Shown: piece by piece, positions 7,799 to 14,368 of the stretch
Numbering within the stretch: position 1 is the first letter of the stretch
Layout: each line of letters starts with the position of its first letter
DNA from: a virus
IMG/VR virus record: IMGVR_UViG_3300031638_000013
Coordinates: 1 to 28,953 of that record
DNA: 28,953 bases
Reading direction: 5' to 3' (one strand)
Translations under genes and position numbers: made by a program
Notes under the pieces: model-generated
Told to the model about the DNA's origin: nothing
Seen by the model: the letters and a program-made list of their open reading frames with translations, nothing else
Databases searched by the model: none

Positions 7799-8907
7799 TA
7801 GCTGCCCTGGCTGATCTTTATGGAACTGTTGCTTCCACCGTTGATGGTTATTACTCTGGATACACCGTCTTGCGTAAAAATGATGGTATAACTGCCTGAC
7901 TTATCTATGTCTACCCTGGTTGAATCGCTTACATTTCTTTGCAGAGTTAATATTTCTCCAGTCATAAACGTGGTAATTTGAGTATCTTTGTCTTGTCCAA
8001 ACGCTGTACCAACAATTTTTACCGCCCCTGCGTCTTGCAGAGCATCTTCTTGTTTTGCTACTTGCAATGCGTCTAACACATTTAGCATGTCTTCTAAGAA
8101 ATTTACATCAAGATAATTAATATCTAGCTCGGTAAACTCCCAGTTTTCTTCTTCCAGCAAATCCTCGTCCAAGTAATCAATGTCTAAATCATTGAAATCC
8201 AGCAGGTTGGCTGACTGTGCTGTTTGTTGCGCTATAAACTCTACTTTCTCTTTTGGTGGCGAAACAATGAGCATATTGTCAATAAGTTCTAGTGTTAGGT
8301 CTAAGATGACAGGAGCAGACGGAGCAGACTCAAATACTGATACCGTAGTCGCTTCATAAGGCTTATTCAAAAGAACACTGCCCATTGCTGTGACCACCTC
8401 AATTTCACCGCTAGACAACCCTAGCGCATCCGGTAACAGGATAATGAGTGACCTGCCAAGCTCATCTACTGTCGCAGTGAAATCCGTTCCTCGTATTGCA
8501 ATATTAGCCGTGGGCGTTCTAAGGCTTATGTTTTGCTTGGCAATTCTATTAAGATTACCTGTAATAAATCGGGCTGTTCCTAACCCAAAAGTAAGAGCCA
8601 TCTTGGATTTAGAAGGGTCAGGATCATAGATGTATTCGTCTATTGTTAGCTGAGAATGCTCGGTCAGACTGACAGTGGAATCATCAAGAAAAGTAATAGC
8701 CATTCTGCCATTAGTTGTAATGGCTTCGTCATTGCTCTGTATAGCAAAGTTCACCGCCGCATTATACGGTTGGTCACGAACTACCTGCGCTGTGCCGTTT
8801 AGCTCTGTCACACCGCCAATATCAACAGCTTGTGCTAGTACCTTGGTCGTCTTGAACGACACACACAGTACCATTGCTACCAATGCTAATAATTTTAAGC
8901 CAGTCAT
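7798..8907 (-). CDS. FecR-domain periplasmic protein with acidic repeat region
   Basis: The 369-aa product has a cleavable-type signal peptide (residues 1 to about 26, ending VLAQA), then a FecR domain (about 60-155). The family landmarks are visible: FLDDSTVSLTEHSQLTIDEY, LTFGLGTARFITG and TPTANIAIRGTDFT. Residues 235-275 hold an acidic leucine-rich double repeat (DIDYLDEDLLEE and DINYLDVNFLED). The C-terminal 75 residues look beta-rich. FecR domains bind or relay signals in the periplasm; here the partner is probably the CHASE2 cyclase encoded directly downstream. ATG 8907 lies inside the curlin-like gene (86-base overlap) and is needed for the signal peptide. I see no Shine-Dalgarno, so translation probably depends on the upstream gene. 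Confidence 0.88.
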   Translation of the reverse strand: MTGLKLLALVAMVLCVSFKTTKVLAQAVDIGGVTELNGTAQVVRDQPYNAAVNFAIQSNDEAITTNGRMAITFLDDSTVSLTEHSQLTIDEYIYDPDPSKSKMALTFGLGTARFITGNLNRIAKQNISLRTPTANIAIRGTDFTATVDELGRSLIILLPDALGLSSGEIEVVTAMGSVLLNKPYEATTVSVFESAPSAPVILDLTLELIDNMLIVSPPKEKVEFIAQQTAQSANLLDFNDLDIDYLDEDLLEEENWEFTELDINYLDVNFLEDMLNVLDALQVAKQEDALQDAGAVKIVGTAFGQDKDTQITTFMTGEILTLQRNVSDSTRVDIDKSGSYTIIFTQDGVSRVITINGGSNSSIKISQGS

Positions 8908-9544
8908 TATTTAATGTGCTTTGTTGGTCTACAGTGAACGTTCTGGAACTTCCTGTATGGTCGAGGTAAAAATAGCCACCCGCAGATGCAGTTACCCCAT
9001 CGCCATCATAGGTCAGCGTGTTGTCTGAGCCATCAATATCCACATAGTTTGTAGCGCCGTCTATGTCAATATTAGACGTTAAAGTGTTGTTAGATCCTTG
9101 GATTATCCAGTCCAGATCAAGCGTTGCCGCTAACGCACTGACAGCCTGATTTAATACCACAGTATTACCGCTACCGGATACCTCTATATTTTGGTCAGAA
9201 CTATCCGCACCGTATGTATTCGTGGGGTCTACCTGAATGGTAAAGGTGTTAGTGTCACCCGTGAACTCATAAAATCCCGTAAAAGAATCAGCCCAAATAT
9301 CACCTAGAAAGATGTTGGTATCGCCAATCTGGTTTATATCAAGTGTCATTGTGCCACCATCAAGATCAAATGCAGTCGGTGTTCCCGCAACAGCGTCTGT
9401 GCCACCAATAATATTGGATTGACCTAATTGTTCTAGGTCTATATTTGCCGTTGCGCCGGACTGGTCAACAAAAATTTCATTATCCGCAGCGTGGGTGTTA
9501 CCGCAAAGCATGATTACACAAAATAAATTAATTAATTTCTTCAT
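8822..9544 (-). CDS. Secreted curlin-like repeat protein (putative amyloid-type subunit)
   Basis: The 240-aa product has a signal peptide (to about residue 20, ending THAA) and a mature part with spaced curlin-like motifs: VDQSGATANIDLEQLGQSN (27-44) and INQIGDTN (70-77). Weaker GxxN units follow around 95-99, 124-127, 150-153 and 172-175. In curlins, Q-x-G-x-x-N repeats build the beta-helical amyloid core. It is acidic, almost free of Lys/Arg after the signal, and ends with two cysteines (228 and 240). It follows csgG with a 17-base overlap, so it is the likely export substrate. It is longer and more degenerate than CsgA. It could be an amyloid fibre subunit, a CsgB-like nucleator or a non-amyloid beta-solenoid. 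Confidence 0.75.
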   Translation of the reverse strand: MKKLINLFCVIMLCGNTHAADNEIFVDQSGATANIDLEQLGQSNIIGGTDAVAGTPTAFDLDGGTMTLDINQIGDTNIFLGDIWADSFTGFYEFTGDTNTFTIQVDPTNTYGADSSDQNIEVSGSGNTVVLNQAVSALAATLDLDWIIQGSNNTLTSNIDIDGATNYVDIDGSDNTLTYDGDGVTASAGGYFYLDHTGSSRTFTVDQQSTLNNDWLKIISIGSNGTVCVVQDDQGTSTSC

Positions 9545-10349
9545 GTGTCCAAAACCCTCTATCGTAGCCGATATTTATCAATTCTAAGACTGCTCCCTCA
9601 ATGGCGATTATTAAAGAAACGGTCGTTGACTCGTTGCGAGAATTTCCTAATTCTATTTCAATGAGATCCCTTCCTCGCGCTATAAACTTAAAAACATCTT
9701 CGGATTGACCATAACTAAAGATGGTTTTCTGGCTCAACACTTCTACAAGAATTTCACCCGTAGCAACCGACACCATCCGTAACGATACGGTCACGTTATC
9801 TTCTCGGTACTGGATGCTTCTTCCTATTCCGAAGTACCTAGCACCAATTCCACCCGTAGTCAAATTACTATCATACGCTATTACCGCGCCTTCAAGCAAT
9901 ACTCCGGCAAATAGCAGTGGCATCAAGGCTTTTTTGCCCTCATCACTCTGAAACTGTTCACGCGCTGACCGGATCAACTGCCTCTCTTTAGTAAGGTTAT
10001 CCAACCCCACGCGCTCCACGACTCTAAAAAACTTCCCGTGACTGGCGTGTTTTAATGCTCTAATCAGAAGGGAAGAAGGTTGTTGGGTCAATGCTGTGGA
10101 AAACAAAGCAAATTCTGAGTTACTTTTGCGCTGACCTGTCTGGTCTGTAAAAGAATTGGGATAAACAGCAACAATAGGCATTACTGCGGGAGCCTGAACA
10201 CCAAGCAAGGCCTTGGACTGAAGTTCCTCTATTTTTACTACATTGTTTTCTTCAAACCTTCGGCTATAGGTATCTTCAAATTGATCAAATATTGAGCAAC
10301 TAGAAAGTAAAAGAGCCGATAGGCAAAGTAATTTCAGTCGTATTTCCAT
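9528..10349 (-). CDS. csgG: CsgG-like outer-membrane curli secretion lipoprotein
   Basis: The protein (273 aa from ATG 10349; an in-frame TTG at 10358 is possible) has a lipoprotein signal ending LLLSSC, lipidated at Cys18. It then follows CsgG closely: AVYPNSFTDQTGQ, RALKHASHGKFFRVVERVGL, the ERQLIRSAREQ helix, EGAVIAYDSN, the near-invariant GGIGARYFGIG, VSVATGEIL, and a C-terminal INIGYDRGFW like the INDGIDRGLW of E. coli. CsgG forms a nonameric outer-membrane pore for unfolded curlin export. In the constriction loop the Phe equivalent to E. coli Phe56 is kept, but the positions of Tyr51 and Asn55 appear changed. The start lies inside csgF. Confidence 0.93.
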   Translation of the reverse strand: MEIRLKLLCLSALLLSSCSIFDQFEDTYSRRFEENNVVKIEELQSKALLGVQAPAVMPIVAVYPNSFTDQTGQRKSNSEFALFSTALTQQPSSLLIRALKHASHGKFFRVVERVGLDNLTKERQLIRSAREQFQSDEGKKALMPLLFAGVLLEGAVIAYDSNLTTGGIGARYFGIGRSIQYREDNVTVSLRMVSVATGEILVEVLSQKTIFSYGQSEDVFKFIARGRDLIEIELGNSRNESTTVSLIIAIEGAVLELINIGYDRGFWTHEEIN

Positions 10350-10776
10350 CTGGGTCAATTATCATTAAAGTTATAAAATCACCATTGCTGGTGTAGGTAA
10401 TTGTATTTCCTTCTAGCTCTATTTCACCGTGTGTGCTTGGCGTTTCGCCAAACAGGTTATCGACTAACTGCCTGGATAACTGCGCGTATACACGAGATTC
10501 GAGATTACGAATAAATCTGGCGAGTGTGGTATTGTTCTTATCTCTTTCAATTTCTTCCTGCAATGCTTCAATTTCTTCTTTAATAGACGCTTCTCTATTA
10601 AATTCTTGGTTTTCTATGGTTAAATAATGACTTGAAGTGCCAATTCCGCTAAAAGAGGGTGATTTAAACTTATGCGTAATAGCGTCTGGGAAAGCTATTG
10701 GTGAGAAAAGCACAGCATATATAGCGGTGACTGTTGCAGCTTTACTCCACCCCTTTATTTTTCTTTTCTTCCTCAT
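10300..10776 (-). CDS. csgF: CsgF-like curli assembly factor
   Basis: The 158-aa product has a basic N-terminus and a hydrophobic signal (residues 12 to about 28). The mature start, ITHKFKSPSFSGIGTSSHYL, matches the E. coli CsgF N-terminal segment that inserts into the CsgG pore (pattern F-x-x-P-x-F-x-G). A helical region (60-108, coiled-coil-like) and a C-terminal beta section (DFITLMIIDPDGNTTEITLP) follow, as in CsgF. In E. coli CsgF couples secretion to nucleation at the cell surface. It overlaps the previous membrane-protein gene by 35 bases and csgG by about 50. It is about 20 residues longer than E. coli CsgF, mostly in the central helix. Confidence 0.85.
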   Translation of the reverse strand: MRKKRKIKGWSKAATVTAIYAVLFSPIAFPDAITHKFKSPSFSGIGTSSHYLTIENQEFNREASIKEEIEALQEEIERDKNNTTLARFIRNLESRVYAQLSRQLVDNLFGETPSTHGEIELEGNTITYTSNGDFITLMIIDPDGNTTEITLPIGSFTF

Positions 10777-11005
10777 TCTGACCGCGCACCCCCAGCACCG
10801 TGTTGACCTTCTCTTGCAATCTTATCATGTCCTGATCTAATAATCTAAGCTGGTCGGTTAGCCGTATAATGGTGGTTTTCATGTCCTGTACAGCAGGATC
10901 AATTATAGTGGTAATCGTTTGCCACACGAAATAAACGAAATACCCAAGACCAACTACCATGATTACCGGAAAGCCAAACTCTGCAACCAGTTGTGCTATG
11001 TCCAC
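10742..11005 (-). CDS. Single-span membrane protein with coiled-coil tail, paralogue of its neighbour (87 aa)
   Basis: The product has one membrane helix (about residues 12-32, VIMVVGLGYFVYFVW) and then a charged helical tail (VQDMKTTIIRLTDQLRLLDQ) ending in EEEKKNKG. It aligns without gaps over 68 residues to the protein encoded just upstream, sharing E-x-G-x-P, GYF and DMIR. The GTG start at 11005 overlaps the previous stop as TAGTG. The shape, short N-terminus, one helix and coiled cytoplasmic tail, resembles BhlA/UviB-type holin-like proteins, but this is only topology. Its place directly before csgF suggests a link to the outer-membrane pore, or it may be a lysis gene. Confidence 0.75.
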   Translation of the reverse strand: MDIAQLVAEFGFPVIMVVGLGYFVYFVWQTITTIIDPAVQDMKTTIIRLTDQLRLLDQDMIRLQEKVNTVLGVRGQNEEEKKNKGVE

Positions 11006-11304
11006 TAATCCCGCCTTGCGTCTATCTTCCCATCTTCGACGAAATTCTCTGCTCTGGCAATTCGCTGTAAATCTGGTGAAATATTTAGTGCTCTAGAGAC
11101 AGAGGTATCTATGCGGATCATGTCGTTGTTCATAATCGAGGCTCTGGTGATAAGCATTTTTGTAATGCCTTGTATGGTATTAATTTCACTCACTAACCCG
11201 CCCATAAGCTGCTTCATGACTAAAAAAATAAAATAGCCCATGATAAGACCACTGGCAATAGGTATACCTAGTTCAGAAATTAGGTTAAAGGCTTCCAACG
11301 CCAA
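11005..11304 (-). CDS. Single-span membrane protein, first of a duplicated pair (99 aa)
   Basis: The frame opens with a TTG codon at 11304, four bases after AAGGCG; no in-frame ATG lies before the membrane helix, so TTG is the likely start. The product has one membrane helix (about 13-33, with GLIMGYFIFLVM) and a helical tail (INTIQGITKMLITRA, NNDMIRIDTSVSRAL), plus a charged C-terminus ending DARRD. It is a paralogue of the 87-aa protein that follows. It begins 18 bases after a decoration-like protein gene and opens the curli/signalling cassette. Possible roles are a holin-like pore or a membrane anchor for the cassette; neither is proven by the sequence. Confidence 0.7.
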   Translation of the reverse strand: MALEAFNLISELGIPIASGLIMGYFIFLVMKQLMGGLVSEINTIQGITKMLITRASIMNNDMIRIDTSVSRALNISPDLQRIARAENFVEDGKIDARRD

Positions 11305-11322
11305 TCTTCGCCTTGTTAGTTA

Positions 11323-11937
11323 TTATGCATGAAATACTGTGAGTGTTAAAAATGTAGACACAGTATATTGGATGTATATCCCAGCACTAAATACTACGCC
11401 TTCTTCGGGAATTACTACATCGCGTGTTGCATCAGCATCGCCTACAGAACTTAACCCCATAATACTTGTTCCAGACGGAGAAGTATTTAAAAAATCAACA
11501 GTTCCCGCCGTAGCTGTACTTGTTAGATAAATACCTTTTAATCGACTTCTACCTGCAAATATCACATCTGCGGCGGAACCGTTTACTCCTGCTGAAACAT
11601 TTCCAGCGGGATTGCCGACCGCTGAAATACCAGAAATAGTTAAAAAGTATTTACTTCCAGTAGCGGTTCCCGCATTAGCTCCAGTGATTGACTCAGTTTG
11701 AGCGTCACCGTTCACATCAGTACCCGTCACCGTAAAAGATTTCGCAGCGTCATTACCCGCAGATAGGATAGTCACTAACCTTCCGTGACTAAGCGCAACA
11801 GCACCTCCAGAAGCTAACGCCCCCCCTATTACAAGGGCTGCATTGTTTCCAACAGCGGCGGCTACTGATATACCATCTGCGTCTAAGGCCACTGTATCGG
11901 CAGTAATTGTAACTGCGATTACATCTGAACTAGCCAT
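11323..11937 (-). CDS. Putative capsid decoration or minor head protein (204 aa)
   Basis: The product begins MASSDVIAVTITADTVALDA and is very rich in Ala, Gly, Thr, Ser and Val, with few charged residues, as in beta-sandwich decoration or fibrous head proteins. The first half repeats short Ala/Gly/Val-rich strands (NNAALVIGGALASGGAVALS); the end has IYIQYTVSTFLTLTVF. The start ATG 11937 is preceded by GGGAG at a good distance. It is the second gene behind a promoter and lies downstream of the major capsid and a similar gene. No domain is recognised with certainty; a head-surface role is inferred from composition and position. Confidence 0.6.
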   Translation of the reverse strand: MASSDVIAVTITADTVALDADGISVAAAVGNNAALVIGGALASGGAVALSHGRLVTILSAGNDAAKSFTVTGTDVNGDAQTESITGANAGTATGSKYFLTISGISAVGNPAGNVSAGVNGSAADVIFAGRSRLKGIYLTSTATAGTVDFLNTSPSGTSIMGLSSVGDADATRDVVIPEEGVVFSAGIYIQYTVSTFLTLTVFHA

Positions 11938-11965
11938 TGTCTTTCTCCCGTATGCGTAATTGGAC

Positions 11966-11979
11966 GGGGCCGAAGCCCC
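11966..11979 (-). terminator. UUCG-loop hairpin between two decoration-like genes
   Basis: On the transcribed strand, GGGGC-TTCG-GCCCC makes a five-pair GC stem closed by a stable UUCG tetraloop. It lies in the 61-base gap between the 194-aa and 204-aa genes. There is no run of T after it, so it may be a weak terminator, a processing or stability element, or a barrier protecting upstream mRNA from exonucleases. Confidence 0.5.
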
Positions 11980-11998
11980 ACCCAGGATTAATCAGGTA

Positions 11999-12583
11999 CT
12001 AGCTATCAACAAACGGAGTAGCCAATGTGCCGTCACCCATCAGGAAGGCCTCAACAAACCAGGTCGTGGTGTTTACGCCCATCAGCCGGATAAACCCGCC
12101 TGTTAGCCAGCCTTGCTCGACAGCGCCTAAGTCGATAATGTCGTTCGAGGCTGCTGGGTGAAAGTTATCTGTTTCTCCAATCTCACCTGTGTCAAACAAA
12201 AAAGCGGTTCCAAGAAACCCATCGGTTCCGTCGGTGGTGGCAGTCTTAATTTGGCCGACCCCTGTAAAAGTGGTTTCGACCAGGAATTGGTAATTAACCC
12301 CAGCGGCTGGAGTTGGCAGTGTTACGACGATTCCAGCGGCGCGGTTAAAGCCAAAAGTAGTGCCTGAATCCGCCGAAGTAATTGTTTTTGTTGCTGCTGT
12401 GATCGACTCGTAGTCGGCAAGGATATTAGCCGCTCCGGTTAGCTTCAGGGTGCCTGTGCCAGACACGTTGCCGCTTGAGTCTACGTCAAAATTGTTTGTA
12501 ACAGCCCCGGTAACAGCAGTTTTGGTTATTTGCTCAAAACCGCCTTCCGACCGAACTGGTCCATTAAAAGTTGTGTTTGCCAT
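11999..12583 (-). CDS. Putative capsid decoration / head fibre-like protein (194 aa)
   Basis: The product begins MANTTFNGPVRSEGGFEQIT, a start I associate with virion proteins encoded just after the major capsid gene in marine-type phages. The body is beta-rich (NFDVDSSGNVSGTGTLKL, AGIVVTLPTPAAGVNYQFLV) and ends with TTWFVEAFLMGDGTLATPF. GAGG nine bases upstream supports ATG 12583. It is the first gene behind the promoter at 12681-12710 and follows the capsid terminator, so it can be expressed separately from the head genes. No enzyme motif is seen. A decoration or surface-exposed head protein is the best guess. Confidence 0.65.
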   Translation of the reverse strand: MANTTFNGPVRSEGGFEQITKTAVTGAVTNNFDVDSSGNVSGTGTLKLTGAANILADYESITAATKTITSADSGTTFGFNRAAGIVVTLPTPAAGVNYQFLVETTFTGVGQIKTATTDGTDGFLGTAFLFDTGEIGETDNFHPAASNDIIDLGAVEQGWLTGGFIRLMGVNTTTWFVEAFLMGDGTLATPFVDS

Positions 12584-12680
12584 TTGATTGTCCTCATATG
12601 CAAGTTACGGAAAATCTGTCTGCATATCGTCAGTCGGGACTGTCAGATTCACCGGATAATTCCCCGATTAAGTCAAACAT

Positions 12681-12710
12681 ACCATAACATGCAGTGGCGT
12701 TAACTGTCAA
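12681..12710 (-). promoter_or_regulatory. Sigma70-type promoter for the second late transcript
   Basis: On the minus strand a perfect TTGACA (12710-12705) is followed after 18 bases by TATGGT (12686-12681). It lies between the capsid terminator and the start at 12583, the expected place for a promoter. The -10 is imperfect. It would drive the decoration genes and, by read-through, the curli/signalling cassette. Confidence 0.55.
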
Positions 12711-12719
12711 TATTCATAA

Positions 12720-12745
12720 AAAAAGGGAGCCGAAGCTCCCTTTTT
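12720..12745 (-). terminator. Intrinsic terminator after the major capsid gene
   Basis: A perfect 11-pair stem (12720-12730 with 12735-12745) with loop CGAA (TTCG on the transcribed strand) gives GGGAGC-TTCG-GCTCCC flanked by A and T runs. It starts 23 bases after the capsid stop. The symmetric A/T flanks mean it could work in both directions. It ends the packaging/head transcript. Confidence 0.9.
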
Positions 12746-12767
12746 AATACAACACTTTACCTCTGGG

Positions 12768-13679
12768 TTACGCAGCGCCAGGCGTACCGAAACAAGTCCT
12801 CCAATCAGAAACCCCGAAAGAGTACCGTTCTCTAGCCTTAAAGCGCATGTTACCGGTATCAAAATCTCCTTCCATTGCCGTTTTAATAGGCGAACGGTTA
12901 AAGTATTTGAAGCCGTTAGGCGCATCAGTCTTAATAAAGAAGGCGTCCGTATCAGTGAGGAAGTGATTTACCACCGCACCGTCTGGAAGCATTCCCATAG
13001 ACTTTACTGCATTGTTGTCGTTATCCGCAGTGCCCGGACGCAGGTTCGAGTTCATAACTCGCTCTGCGATAAACTGAAGCTCTTTAGGAATAAGGAGCTT
13101 CATGCCGCGAACAGCGATCTTCAGACCACGCTCATCCGTCATACCAGCAACGTCAATCAACATCTGCTCCAACGAAGTTTCGTTGAGGTCAGCAGCAGTT
13201 GACAAGACGTTTGATTGAGTGCCCGAAAGAGACGGGTGAGATGCGGAACAAAGTGCTACACCATCGCCAATTGCATTAACACCTGCCGAGAACGCATTGT
13301 TCAGGATAGATGCTGCTTTAATTTGCTTAGTCTGTGCCATGGAGCGGGCAAGGGCCTTGGTGTATCGCGATGCAAGCCGATCATATAGGTTATCTTCAAT
13401 TGCTTCTTCGGTAATGCTAAAAGCAAGTGCGATAGTTTGTGCGACATACCTAGCCGTGTAAGTTTCTTGAGCGTCGTCAAAACTGATGGACTGTCCTTCA
13501 TTTTTAACAGGTGCCGTTGAGAAACCTCCTAACATAACCTCTTCTTCAAAAGCTCTGTCCGAAGACTCTTCTTCAAAGATTTCAGAATGCTCGTTTTCGT
13601 AGCGTTGGTACTCCAGGCCAAACAAAGCGTTTAACCCCGGCTCTAGTTCAGCCGCTAATTGTGCGCGAGAAATTGCCAT
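12768..13679 (-). CDS. Major capsid protein
   Basis: The 303-aa product carries the pattern of HK97-fold major head proteins of the Mu gpT-like group: an N-terminal charged region (GLEYQRYENEHSEIFEEESS), then FSITEEAIEDNLYDRLASRY, KALARSMAQTKQIKAASILN, LCSASHPSLSGTQSN, and a C-terminal MRFKARERYSFGVSDWRTCF. This last RYSFG-DWR block, near the C-terminus, is typical of phage capsid proteins. GGGAG upstream supports ATG 13679. It lies after scaffold-like and head genes and ends just before a strong terminator, as expected for the most abundant virion protein. There is no protease gene nearby and no obvious cleavable N-terminal delta domain; the scaffold is separate. Confidence 0.85.
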   Translation of the reverse strand: MAISRAQLAAELEPGLNALFGLEYQRYENEHSEIFEEESSDRAFEEEVMLGGFSTAPVKNEGQSISFDDAQETYTARYVAQTIALAFSITEEAIEDNLYDRLASRYTKALARSMAQTKQIKAASILNNAFSAGVNAIGDGVALCSASHPSLSGTQSNVLSTAADLNETSLEQMLIDVAGMTDERGLKIAVRGMKLLIPKELQFIAERVMNSNLRPGTADNDNNAVKSMGMLPDGAVVNHFLTDTDAFFIKTDAPNGFKYFNRSPIKTAMEGDFDTGNMRFKARERYSFGVSDWRTCFGTPGAA

Positions 13680-13691
13680 AATGTGTCTCCC

Positions 13692-14336
13692 TTATAATCC
13701 AGTAGTCGAAACAGTACCAGCCGCAATAGAGCCCGTAGGCGCATTGAAGTGGTTGTTTATTCGAACGATTGCACCAATTCCTGCCGCAGAAAAATCTTCA
13801 TTAGCAGCGTCTTCCGTCCAACCCATTAACCTCACATTAAGAGTGTTGGTAGTAGCCAGTGTGCTAATAGCCAACATTCCGTAAGATAGGCCGGTGTCGT
13901 CAGAGCCGGTGATACTGGTTGTAAAGTTCGCGTTTAAAAAAACTGCCGCACGAGCCGTAGCTTCACTTGTCCACGTAGCATCCGTTGCAATCACAAACAA
14001 CTGGTTGGGATCGTCGCAAACAAATGCCTTTACAGCATGAGACGAGTTAGCCCCAGAACCAGGCCAGTAATTACTCCAGACCGGTTTTCCGGTAGTGCTT
14101 GAAATGTACTCACAGCCTTGGAAAACGCCCAATAAACTGACCGTTCCACCCGCAGCCGCTCCCGCAGCATCAATATATCCCGAAGCTAACGGAATAACAG
14201 GTTGACCGTGATACAGCTTGGTAGTGTTGTCGGAAGCAATTTCGTACATACTATAGCTCGAAACGCCCGTAGAATTGGACCCCGAACCTAATTTACTAAG
14301 AGGCCGAAGGCCCCACTTATCATTTGTATTCGCCAT
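13692..14336 (-). CDS. Head-associated structural protein (214 aa)
   Basis: The product begins MANTNDKWGLRPLSKLGSGS and continues with SSYSMYEIASDNTTKLYHGQ and PVIPLASGYIDAAG. The middle has LLGVFQGCEYISSTTGKPVW and the end MGWTEDAANEDFSAAGIGAI. I recall this protein type directly upstream of capsid genes in several phage genomes, with no catalytic role known. It is beta-rich, has few charged residues and lacks a signal peptide. GAGGTG ahead of ATG 14336 supports the start, and its stop lies 12 bases before the capsid start. A minor head or decoration protein is likely. Confidence 0.65.
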   Translation of the reverse strand: MANTNDKWGLRPLSKLGSGSNSTGVSSYSMYEIASDNTTKLYHGQPVIPLASGYIDAAGAAAGGTVSLLGVFQGCEYISSTTGKPVWSNYWPGSGANSSHAVKAFVCDDPNQLFVIATDATWTSEATARAAVFLNANFTTSITGSDDTGLSYGMLAISTLATTNTLNVRLMGWTEDAANEDFSAAGIGAIVRINNHFNAPTGSIAAGTVSTTGL

Positions 14337-14368
14337 TATAGCACCTCAAAAAGTTACATCGAATGTGC

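Noticed and set aside
6252-7814. Several plus-strand open frames opposite the cyclase gene
   Set aside because: They lack ribosome sites and recognisable domains, while the minus-strand frame has complete CHASE2 and cyclase motifs.
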